7,291 nucleotides of DNA, taken from NCBI RefSeq assembly GCF_018373335.1, contig NZ_JAHAHH010000066.1, positions 1 to 7,291 of the forward strand. Direction: 5' to 3'. Below, piece by piece: positions 1 through 5,040 of this stretch. Origin of the DNA: Negativicoccus succinicivorans (lineage in GTDB: Bacteria; Bacillota; Negativicutes; Veillonellales; Negativicoccaceae). Positions within the stretch are counted from its first letter, which is position 1; each line of letters starts with the position of its first letter. The notes under the pieces are model-generated. The model was not told where the DNA came from and made no database searches. It saw only the letters and a program-made list of their open reading frames with translations. Position numbers and translations under genes: made by a program.

Positions 1-730
1 GCCGTTAGCTGACTGGTTGAGTGAACACCCGCCGATGTTCTATGCCTCCGATAAATCAACCTTTGAAGGGCTGAATTTAATGCTTGCGCCGCAGTTACAG
101 GCAGTTTCACTAACAAAGGACGATACGAAGGTCATTGATTGGGACGAGTGCGAAATCAAGGTCGAGTTTGTCATCGACAATGACACTGAAAAAGCACGGG
201 AACAGCGTGCAGAGCTACAGGGAAAAAGGACTGTACAGGAACATCTCGAACATTACCTCCTTGGTCTCCCTAACGTATTCGTATTGTTTTACGACCACCG
301 TTCTGGAGAGGCAGCCGACTATATTGCCGTGACCGTGGGGGCCAATGGCGTCGTGGACATCACGTTGTACCACTGTAAAGGAGCAGGAGGCGCCCCCAGC
401 GGGGGGCGAGTGGATGATGTGTACGAAGTCGCTGGTCAGTTGGTGAAGTCCGTTTTCTATTGCGATGTATCTGTACTTCTTGCGCATATGGAGGATCGAA
501 TGAGTCAACGTTTTAAGTCGCCGTCTAGGTTTGTTGTGGGTGATCTGCAGACACTCAAGGAAAGACTTTACGCTACTCGGGCAACCCAACTTGGATTCAC
601 TGTAGTGGGCGTGCAACCAGGAATAAGCAACGCTGCAATCGATGCCCACCTCGCAGATCTAATGTCATTCGGAATCTCTTATGCCATGCAGGGAGGCGCA
701 ACAAGAGCCTATTGGTTAGTGAGTGAATAG
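1..730 (+). CDS. C-terminal part of a large unrecognised protein, possible PD-(D/E)XK-like nuclease domain (5' end outside window)
   Basis: The frame is open back to the first base (it reads PLADWLSEHPPMF at the window edge), so this is the 3' part of a longer gene; the TTG at 17 is probably not a real start. I do not recognise the family with certainty. Counting from that TTG, residues 93-101 read DHRSGEAAD and residues 118-122 YHCKG, followed by RVDDVYEVAGQLVKS (131-145). An acidic residue (D101), then about 17 residues, then H-C-K, then a helix with Q141, is the spacing of a PD-(D/E)XK nuclease core with the usual Glu replaced by His; this is inference only. Such domains occur at the C-termini of helicase-type defence proteins. 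The gene ends in TAG nine bases before the convergent citC stop, with no terminator between. Confidence is good that it codes, low for function. Confidence 0.7.
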   Translation, partial: PLADWLSEHPPMFYASDKSTFEGLNLMLAPQLQAVSLTKDDTKVIDWDECEIKVEFVIDNDTEKAREQRAELQGKRTVQEHLEHYLLGLPNVFVLFYDHRSGEAADYIAVTVGANGVVDITLYHCKGAGGAPSGGRVDDVYEVAGQLVKSVFYCDVSVLLAHMEDRMSQRFKSPSRFVVGDLQTLKERLYATRATQLGFTVVGVQPGISNAAIDAHLADLMSFGISYAMQGGATRAYWLVSE

Positions 731-739
731 TAATCTTCG

Positions 740-1966
740 TCAAAGCGGAAAAGGGGAAAGATTGTTTATTGGCTTAACGTCCGCTTCACGCTTTGCCTTT
801 TCGTCAGCGATGCGCCTCTCTTCCGCCAGGCAGGCCGCTTCTTTCTGCTCAGCTTCACGCTTAATTCGGTCTGCTTCTTCCTGTGCTTTACGCTGTTCGG
901 CGGCAATGGCTGCTTGCTTCTCTGCTTCAGCTTTCGCTGCGGCGTCTTTTTTGATCTTTTCAATGACGGCGGCGCCGCGTTCCGAACGCAGGTAATCCAG
1001 CGTGGTTTTCGGAACCATTTCTTCCACCGTTTGCCAATCATCCTTGCCAAGCGCGGCGCGCACCTTGGAGGCGCTGACAATAGTGCCCGCTTTTTGGATA
1101 CGGGGAATGATTTTGAAATCCATATCATTCATCGGCAAGACTTTACTGAGCGCTGAATTATACGCGCTGGTCGTGTTGTCGGTGGGTTCTTCGCCGACGA
1201 AACGAACGGTGATGCCGAGCGCCGGCGCGATCTGCTCCGCGAACACGGTCGCGTCGAGTTTCGTCTGCGCGTCGAGCGCTTCCGTGCCTTTGATGAAGTA
1301 GGTCGGGAAGGTAGCGTTCGAAATGATATAATCGCCGCCCGAAACCACTTTGACATTGCCGAGGTCGGCGGTCCCTTTGCGAATCAGTTCCAAGCGATCC
1401 GCGAACGGGAACATCGAACGGTCTTCCTGCACGGCGAACAATACGACATCATCGCACTGTTGCGACGTGTACTCGATCAAAGCGCGGTGGCCTTTGGTAA
1501 AGGGGTTGCAGTTCATGACAATGGAACCGCGCACCGGACCGACCGGCTCACCGACGATTTTTTTGGTTTTTTCTAAAAATTCCGCCAGCGTATCATCGCC
1601 GTATTCCAGCAGCGCGGCATACGGTTCCGCTTTCGCGACGCAGGTAAAGCCGGAATGCTCGAAGACCGGTACTTTTTCCGGTTTCGTAAAGATTTGATAG
1701 CTGTTGATTCCGCGACGTTTCGCTTCCGCCATCAGATGGTCGAGAATGCGGTGCGTAAGACCTTGTCCCTGGTACTCCGGATCAATGGCGATATTGCGCA
1801 AAACACGGCCGCTCAGCGAGCCGGTGGCGATCAGGCGGTCACCGTCAAAGATCCCCATGGAATAGTCGATATTGCCCGAAAAAGTCAATTCAAAGCCGGC
1901 CAGAAAATCCATCAGGCGTTGGTGCATGCCGGCGTCTTGCAAATTGATTTCACGTTCTGTATACAT
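740..1966 (-). CDS. citC: [citrate (pro-3S)-lyase] ligase (CitC-like) with C-terminal Ala/Glu/Lys-rich extension
   Basis: CitC acetylates the prosthetic group of the citrate lyase acyl-carrier subunit, using acetate and ATP, to activate the cytoplasmic enzyme. The protein is 408 residues. The N-terminal ~125 residues are a GNAT acetyltransferase-type domain (RNIAIDPEYQGQGL at 57-70, the acetyl-CoA loop). A nucleotidyltransferase domain follows, with NCNPFTKGH at 152-160 (the TxxH ATP-binding motif) and VSASKVR at 297-303. The family core is about 340-350 residues and appears to end near residue 326; the remaining ~80 residues are charged, Ala/Glu/Lys/Arg-rich and probably helical or coiled-coil, ending VKPINNLSPFPL. 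I chose the ATG at 1966 because AGGAG (1978-1974) sits 7 bases upstream; an ATG 18 bases earlier would place that site inside the gene. It has its own extended -10 promoter. No citD/E/F, citX or citG lies beside it, so its partner must be elsewhere. Confidence 0.9.
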   Translation of the reverse strand: MYTEREINLQDAGMHQRLMDFLAGFELTFSGNIDYSMGIFDGDRLIATGSLSGRVLRNIAIDPEYQGQGLTHRILDHLMAEAKRRGINSYQIFTKPEKVPVFEHSGFTCVAKAEPYAALLEYGDDTLAEFLEKTKKIVGEPVGPVRGSIVMNCNPFTKGHRALIEYTSQQCDDVVLFAVQEDRSMFPFADRLELIRKGTADLGNVKVVSGGDYIISNATFPTYFIKGTEALDAQTKLDATVFAEQIAPALGITVRFVGEEPTDNTTSAYNSALSKVLPMNDMDFKIIPRIQKAGTIVSASKVRAALGKDDWQTVEEMVPKTTLDYLRSERGAAVIEKIKKDAAAKAEAEKQAAIAAEQRKAQEEADRIKREAEQKEAACLAEERRIADEKAKREADVKPINNLSPFPL

Positions 1967-1973
1967 AAGCGAT

Positions 1974-1978
1974 CTCCT
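1974..1978 (-). promoter_or_regulatory. Ribosome-binding site deciding the citC start
   Basis: AAAGGAGATC reads on the minus strand just upstream of ATG 1966, with a 7-base spacer after AGGAG. An in-frame upstream ATG (1984) precedes the site and would lack a Shine-Dalgarno sequence, so the shorter product is preferred. Confidence 0.8.
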
Positions 1979-1995
1979 TTGCATAAGTTTACTTT

Positions 1996-2001
1996 ATTAT
2001 A
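1996..2001 (-). promoter_or_regulatory. citC promoter, extended -10 (TGGTATAAT)
   Basis: A perfect TATAAT lies on the minus strand, preceded by TGG, an extended -10 element. The -35 position has only a poor match (TGCCCC). The transcript would start near 1989 with a leader of about 23 bases. Confidence 0.65.
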
Positions 2002-2021
2002 CCAAATTCATAGCCTTTGGG

Positions 2022-2047
2022 GCATGCGCGGTTTCCCCGCGGCATGC
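2022..2047. repeat. Inverted repeat upstream of the citC promoter
   Basis: GCATGCGCGG (2022-2031) and CCGCGgCATGC (2037-2047) are complementary apart from one bulged G, around a 5-base loop. The repeat overlaps the -35 region of the citC promoter. There is no T-tract directly after it on either strand, so it is not a terminator by itself; it could be an operator. Confidence 0.45.
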
Positions 2048-2062
2048 GGAAAATAAGAAAGC

Positions 2063-2100
2063 AAAAAGGTCCCAAGCAGACCGGGGCCCTTTTGTTTTTC
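2063..2100 (-). terminator. Terminator of the small-protein operon (possibly bidirectional)
   Basis: An imperfect stem pairs AAAAGGTCCC (2064-2073) with GGGGCCCTTTT (2083-2093), with one mismatch or bulge. On the minus strand the hairpin is followed by TTTTTGCTTTCTT, and on the plus strand by TTTTGTTTTTC. It lies ~100 bases past the 71-residue ORF and before the citC promoter, so it separates the two minus-strand transcripts. Confidence 0.6.
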
Positions 2101-2194
2101 TATTTACGATGTGACCGACGCTCTCACCGGTCCGCGCGCGTAGTGGCCACGCGTTTTCCCGAGTATCCGGCTCGTTCGTGTCGATGTCGCCTGT

Positions 2195-2410
2195 TCAGGC
2201 ATCGTCATGACGAACGACAACGCCTTCCTGATTCGCATCCTCTTCGCTTTCCTCATGACGGACATCATCATGGCGAACGATCGTCTCCGGCGGGTCGTTG
2301 CGGACCACGCCGTCAAAATACGCGTCGTCTTCGCGCGTCGCGCGCTTCGAACGAGCCTTCTCGGCAGCGGTCACCGGCGCGGTATCGTGATCACAGTGTT
2401 CACAATGCAT
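2195..2410 (-). CDS. Small acidic His/Asp-rich protein with N-terminal HCEHCDH motif
   Basis: This is a 71-residue protein of no family I recognise. It begins MHCEHCDHD, a CxxC flanked by histidines that could bind a metal such as zinc. The rest is highly charged, with repeated VRHDD-like units (residues 45-49, 50-54 and 66-70), and has no signal or membrane segment. The start is supported by AAAGGATCC just upstream of ATG 2410. It is the second gene of a minus-strand operon, 53 bases after the 94-residue gene, and a terminator follows. The frame stays open and acidic for ~30 codons beyond the TGA (TGDIDTNEPDTREN...), so a longer ancestral protein is possible. Coding status is likely; function is unknown. 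Confidence 0.65.
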   Translation of the reverse strand: MHCEHCDHDTAPVTAAEKARSKRATREDDAYFDGVVRNDPPETIVRHDDVRHEESEEDANQEGVVVRHDDA

Positions 2411-2463
2411 ATGGATCCTTTCGGGCGGAATCGTTCCGCCGCTATATGGAAAAAGTTATATTT

Positions 2464-2748
2464 TTACTTTTCGCCGTGCAAAATCGCGGCGATTTCCTTG
2501 CAACCGGCGCCGTTGTCACGCGCTTTTTTCGCGCGCTCTACCCGTTCCGCGTAGTCGCGGTGCGCCTCGTCATTCGGCACGGGATCATCCCATTTGCGGT
2601 TCATGATCGTTTGGAAAATCGCATGGCATTCATCCGTCGACTTTCCCGCCGCCTTGGCGGCCTCGACATGCCGCATCGCCGACTCATAGCGGGCGCGTTC
2701 ATGCGAATCCATTTTGGTGACATCGTATTTACTGTGTGGACAACTCAT
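2464..2748 (-). CDS. Small soluble helical protein with an internal duplication
   Basis: This is a 94-residue protein of no family I recognise. It starts MSCPHSKYD, a short Cys/His-containing N-terminus. Two segments share pattern and spacing: VEAAKAAGKSTDEC (28-41, then HAIFQTI) and VERAKKARDNGAGC (70-83, then KEIAAIL). Each is a charged helix, a turn with Gly, then Cys and a hydrophobic helix, which suggests a tandem duplication of about 42 residues. There is no signal peptide or membrane helix. The start is well supported: AGGAGG lies 7 bases upstream of ATG 2748, behind a TGCTATAAT promoter. It is the first gene of a two-gene operon with the HCEHCDH protein; both products carry a Cys/His motif within their first six residues, which hints at a joint metal-binding or redox role (inference). 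Confidence 0.8.
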   Translation of the reverse strand: MSCPHSKYDVTKMDSHERARYESAMRHVEAAKAAGKSTDECHAIFQTIMNRKWDDPVPNDEAHRDYAERVERAKKARDNGAGCKEIAAILHGEK

Positions 2749-2788
2749 AGTTATTCCTCCTCTGCTACTTTATGATGTATCTGTATTT

Positions 2789-2794
2789 ATTATA
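2789..2794 (-). promoter_or_regulatory. Promoter of the two-gene small-protein operon, extended -10 (TGCTATAAT)
   Basis: A perfect TATAAT on the minus strand is preceded by TGC, with no good -35. It is about 40 bases upstream of the 94-residue gene and faces away from the flavin reductase promoter. Confidence 0.65.
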
Positions 2795-2804
2795 GCATGC
2801 GCAT

Positions 2805-2824
2805 CGAAAAAACGCCGTTTTTCG
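2805..2824. repeat. Palindrome in the divergent promoter region
   Basis: CGAAAAAACG and CGTTTTTCG form an inverted repeat with one bulged A. It covers the -35 region of the minus-strand small-protein operon and lies ~65 bases upstream of the plus-strand flavin reductase -10. It may be an operator; there is no further evidence. Confidence 0.4.
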
Positions 2825-2891
2825 TACCCAAACAAGCCGCCAACTTCATTACATTAAAATGATTGGATTTTCCCGCGTCGTCATCGTGGCG

Positions 2892-2897
2892 TATAAT
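2892..2897 (+). promoter_or_regulatory. Flavin reductase promoter -10 (TATAAT)
   Basis: A perfect TATAAT is followed by a short leader to the AAGGAGG site (2922-2928). The -35 is weak (TTTTCC-like around 2868-2873). Confidence 0.6.
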
Positions 2898-2934
2898 GAA
2901 GGAAAAGGAAAATATTGTGTGAAGGAGGTCTATT

Positions 2935-3435
2935 ATGCGTGAAATTCCCGTAACAGAACTGCAAGTCACTCCGCAAATGATCGGTAACGAATGGTGGCTG
3001 GTGACCGCCGGCGATGAAGCCAAAGGCTACAATACGATGACCGCGAGCTGGGGGCATGTCGGCGTCATTTGGCAACGCCCGACGGCGATCGTCTATATCC
3101 GTCCGCAACGTTACACCAAAAAATTTGTGGATCGCGCGGATCGGTACACGCTCTCTCTTTTCGGCGGCGACTACAAAAAAGAAATGGGCTACTTGGGTAG
3201 CCATTCGGGGCGTGATGAGGATAAAGTCGCTAAGGTCGGTCTTACTCCCGTATTTGAAGAAGACTACACTTACTTTGCGGAAGCCGAGATCGTGATCGTT
3301 TGCCGCAAATTGTATCAGGCGCCGCTGCTTCCCGCCGGATTTATTGACGCGCGGATCATTGACGAGCATTATCCCGACTGCGATTTCCATGACATGTACA
3401 TCGGCGAAATAGAAAAAGTCCTCGTGAAAGAATAA
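2935..3435 (+). CDS. Flavin reductase-like, FMN-binding family protein
   Basis: This is a 166-residue cytoplasmic protein of the flavin-reductase-like split-barrel family (flavoredoxin type). The family binds FMN and passes electrons from NAD(P)H or reduced partners; the exact acceptor cannot be read from sequence. Family hallmarks are NTMTASWGHVG (33-43) with the following IWQRPTAIVYIRPQRYT, which form the FMN phosphate and isoalloxazine pocket, and the C-terminal FHDMYIGEI (151-159). The length is normal for the small single-domain members. AAGGAGG lies 6 bases upstream of the ATG. The gene stands alone, divergent from the small-protein operon and followed by pseudogene sequence. In anaerobes such proteins often serve redox or oxygen-stress roles (inference). 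Confidence 0.88.
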   Translation: MREIPVTELQVTPQMIGNEWWLVTAGDEAKGYNTMTASWGHVGVIWQRPTAIVYIRPQRYTKKFVDRADRYTLSLFGGDYKKEMGYLGSHSGRDEDKVAKVGLTPVFEEDYTYFAEAEIVIVCRKLYQAPLLPAGFIDARIIDEHYPDCDFHDMYIGEIEKVLVKE

Positions 3436-3580
3436 GCGCTCGCGTAAAGAGCGGTAAAAATGACGGTAACATTACGGCGATGCGCGAGATGAAATAAAAA
3501 AATGCCGCCGAATGGATCGGGGCGGCAATGAAATGCGCTTCGCTTATCGAGCTGTTGTGCGAATATGAAAAAAAGGAATA

Positions 3581-3605
3581 GAAAAAGAAAAAGAAAAAGA
3601 AAAAG
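3581..3605 (+). repeat. Tandem hexamer repeat, GAAAAA x4
   Basis: Four copies of GAAAAA follow one another, with a further G starting the next unit. Read in the pseudogene frame they encode (Glu-Lys)n. The last copy forms the left arm of the hairpin at 3598-3662. Confidence 0.8.
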
Positions 3606-3662
3606 AGTTCCCATGTGCGTTCGGCTACGATGCCGGGCTCTATTACGGGCAACTCTTTTTCT
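3598..3662 (+). terminator. Hairpin with 12-bp perfect arms, possible terminator
   Basis: AGAAAAAGAGTT (3598-3609) is perfectly complementary to AACTCTTTTTCT (3651-3662); CCC/GGG extends it inward past one bulged C. The internal CGGC/GCCG pair can form a smaller hairpin. The GAGTTCCC...GGGcAACTC core followed by TTTTTC looks like a terminator for plus-strand transcription from the flavin reductase, but the loop is long and it lies within decayed coding sequence. Confidence 0.4.
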
Positions 3663-3854
3663 ACGCTCAGAATACATAGGCGGTAATATATGTCAAGAGT
3701 GACGAAAAATGGTGCGAGGTAAGCGTCTGTCGCATGGTGACGACAGCATGGCATGAGTTTTCAGAGGACTTTGATCTGGGGCGGCGTTTTTCCGCGCGCC
3801 GCGATGACTCGGAAAATGATCGCGCTTGACGTTGCTGAACACCGACAGGCATGA

Positions 3855-3882
3855 AAAAGACCCGCGATATCGCAGGTCTTTT
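3855..3882 (-). terminator. Terminator of the tRNA-Ser (works on both strands)
   Basis: AAAAGACC (3855-3862) pairs with GGTCTTTT (3875-3882), and the interior GCGATATCGC is itself palindromic. On the minus strand it follows the tRNA by about 50 bases and runs into TTTTTC. On the plus strand it would also stop transcription leaving the pseudogene. Confidence 0.8.
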
Positions 3883-3931
3883 GATGTTATCCGTAATTCA
3901 TTTACTCGGCAGTATATTGACCGAAAGTAAA

Positions 3932-4023
<92 letters not shown>

Positions 4024-4043
4024 GCGTGCATGAATACTCTCCT

Positions 4044-4072
4044 AGTGTAGCGAATTTAGAGGCGATTGTCAA
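4044..4072 (-). promoter_or_regulatory. tRNA-Ser promoter (TTGACA - 17 bp - TACACT)
   Basis: On the minus strand a perfect -35 TTGACA (4072-4067) and a -10 TACACT (4049-4044) are separated by exactly 17 bases, about 20 bases upstream of the mature tRNA 5' end. Confidence 0.85.
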
Positions 4073-4135
4073 TTTTATTCTATATCGGAATAAAATTTGT
4101 TTTGCCGGCGCGCACTCGTCTCTTGCCTTTGAAAT

Positions 4136-4162
4136 AAAAAACCACCCGAAGGGTGGTTTTTT
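4136..4162 (-). terminator. ahpC terminator
   Basis: AAAAAACCACCC and GGGTGGTTTTTT form a perfect 12-bp stem with a 3-base loop. It starts 5 bases after the ahpC stop and carries T6 on either strand, so it is bidirectional. It insulates ahpC from the tRNA promoter. Confidence 0.92.
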
Positions 4163-4166
4163 GAAG

Positions 4167-4730
4167 TTAAATCGTACCGACTAAGTCTTTGCCCGGTTTC
4201 AACGTTTCCGCGCCTTTGTGCCAGCGCGCGGGGCAGACCTGGTCGCCGTGTTCGGCAACGAATTGCGCCGCTTCCACTTTGCGAACCAATTCATCCGCAT
4301 TACGGCCGATGCCGTCCGCGTGAATTTCCAGGGCCTGGATGACGCCTTCGGGGTCGATGACGAACGAACCGCGTTGCGCGCTGCCTTCCGCTTCGTTCAT
4401 GACATCAAAGTAACGGGCTAATTGACCGGTCGGATCACCGATCATTTTGTATTGGACTTTCTGAATGCTCGGGGATTCTTTCGCCCACGCCATATGAACA
4501 AAATGCGTATCGGTCGAAACACTGTACACTTCGCATCCTAATTCCTGCAATTTTTCATAGTGATCGGCCAAGTCCGCCAATTCCGTCGGGCATACAAAGG
4601 TGAAATCGGCCGGGTAAAAGAAGAAAACCGCCCATTTCCCCAAAACGTCCTCGTGGGTGAGTTGCTTCAATTCGCCCGCCTGATAGTAGTCCGCCTTAAA
4701 CTCCGGAAGTTTTTTCCCAATCATGCTCAT
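4167..4730 (-). CDS. ahpC: Alkyl hydroperoxide reductase C, typical 2-Cys peroxiredoxin
   Basis: AhpC reduces hydrogen peroxide, organic peroxides and peroxynitrite in the cytoplasm. The 187-residue product matches the enterobacterial AhpC length. The peroxidatic cysteine C47 is in FYPADFTFVCPTE and the resolving cysteine C166 is in VCPARW, both at the family positions; STDTHFVHMAW (72-82) and GDPTG (98-102) are also typical. I chose ATG 4730 (MSMIGKK) over the GTG two codons upstream because AAGGAGG (4746-4740) is 9 bases from the ATG but only 3 from the GTG. No ahpF, NADH-dependent partner or thioredoxin gene lies beside it, so its reductant comes from elsewhere. A consensus-like promoter overlaps a PerR-type box, suggesting peroxide induction. 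Confidence 0.97.
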   Translation of the reverse strand: MSMIGKKLPEFKADYYQAGELKQLTHEDVLGKWAVFFFYPADFTFVCPTELADLADHYEKLQELGCEVYSVSTDTHFVHMAWAKESPSIQKVQYKMIGDPTGQLARYFDVMNEAEGSAQRGSFVIDPEGVIQALEIHADGIGRNADELVRKVEAAQFVAEHGDQVCPARWHKGAETLKPGKDLVGTI

Positions 4731-4774
4731 TGTCACATTCCTCCTTATGTTTAATATGAATGATGCTCATCTTT

Positions 4775-4803
4775 AGTATAGTCATTATATGCAAATAAAT
4801 CAA
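4775..4803 (-). promoter_or_regulatory. ahpC promoter (TTGATT - 17 bp - TATACT)
   Basis: On the minus strand the -35 TTGATT (4803-4798) and -10 TATACT (4780-4775) are 17 bases apart. The leader to the start codon is about 38 bases. Confidence 0.8.
4776..4790 (-). promoter_or_regulatory. Putative PerR box over the ahpC -10
   Basis: ATATAATGACTATAC on the minus strand matches the Bacillus PerR consensus TTATAATNATTATAA at 11 of 14 defined positions, with dyad symmetry. It overlaps the -10 and spacer, where a repressor would block RNA polymerase. PerR control of ahpC is established in Firmicutes; here it is inferred from sequence. Confidence 0.5.
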
Positions 4804-4826
4804 TATAGACCGCGAAAATTTTTGAC

Positions 4827-5015
4827 TTATTTACGGTACAAACTCTTTTTGTCTTCGGTGGTACGCCGTTTGGCATAGCGGTAGCAATCGATAGCGATGC
4901 AAAAAAGAACCACGGCGAGCACCAGACCGTTACCGATGTTCAAGCCGACGTTGTTGATATGGTAAATCGTGTACATGAAGGCGACAGCCATTGTACCAAC
5001 TTTGATTTTGTCCAT
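4827..5015 (-). CDS. Small two-helix membrane protein of unknown function
   Basis: This is a 62-residue hypothetical protein. The start at ATG 5015 is set by AAAGGAGGG, 7 bases upstream; a longer frame reaching back to 5120 would carry that site internally and reads through promoter sequence. Two hydrophobic stretches (roughly residues 6-20 and 28-44) are joined by a short Asn/Gly loop (NNVGLNIGNG), suggesting a hairpin in the inner membrane. The C-terminus is strongly basic (YAKRRTTEDKKSLYRK) and by the positive-inside rule should be cytoplasmic. It lies ~80 bases upstream of ahpC on the same strand, but ahpC has its own promoter. I do not recognise a family. Confidence 0.75.
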   Translation of the reverse strand: MDKIKVGTMAVAFMYTIYHINNVGLNIGNGLVLAVVLFCIAIDCYRYAKRRTTEDKKSLYRK

Positions 5016-5034
5016 GTGAATCCCTCCTTTTGCT

Positions 5035-5040
5035 ATTGTA
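5035..5040 (-). promoter_or_regulatory. Promoter of the small membrane protein, extended -10 (TGCTACAAT)
   Basis: TACAAT is preceded by TGC on the minus strand, very close to the ribosome-binding site (leader about 15-20 bases). A TTGCCG lies 20 bases upstream, too far for a normal -35. Confidence 0.55.

Larger units (their letters stand above)
3436..3829 (+). pseudogene. Decayed coding sequence, family unknown (two in-frame stops and a frameshift)
   Basis: No intact gene fits this ~400-base stretch, but the plus strand reads as broken protein. Frame 3 gives GNITAMREMK, a TAA stop (3495-3497), then KNAAEWIGAAMKCASLIE and LLCEYEKK up to a TAG. One extra base in the A7 tract (3568-3574) would join this to a second frame reading EKEKEKEF, PCAFGYDAGLYYGQLFFYAQ, NT, a TAG stop (3668-3670), then AVIYVKSDEKWCEVSVC and RMVTTAWHEFSEDFDLGRRF, ending at TGA 3827-3829. 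The composition (Trp, Cys, Tyr, acidic residues, sensible codons) is protein-like, unlike random spacer. There is no start or ribosome-binding site, so the N-terminus is lost. I do not recognise the family. The order flavin reductase then pseudogene may reflect a former operon. Confidence 0.5.

Noticed and set aside
2017..2775. Long plus-strand open frame (252 codons)
   Set aside because: It is Arg/His-rich, runs through a terminator and antisense to two minus-strand genes with good ribosome-binding sites, and has no start signal of its own.
3503..3527. TGCCGCC/GGCGGCA hairpin followed by a T7 run on the minus strand, terminator-like
   Set aside because: No minus-strand gene ends nearby, since the tRNA already terminates at 3855-3882, and the hairpin lies in the pseudogene where Ala codons explain the sequence.
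3356..3852. Minus-strand open frames with FLFLFLFLF stretches
   Set aside because: The phenylalanine/leucine run is the reverse of the GAAAAA repeat, there is no ribosome-binding site, and composition is implausible for a protein.
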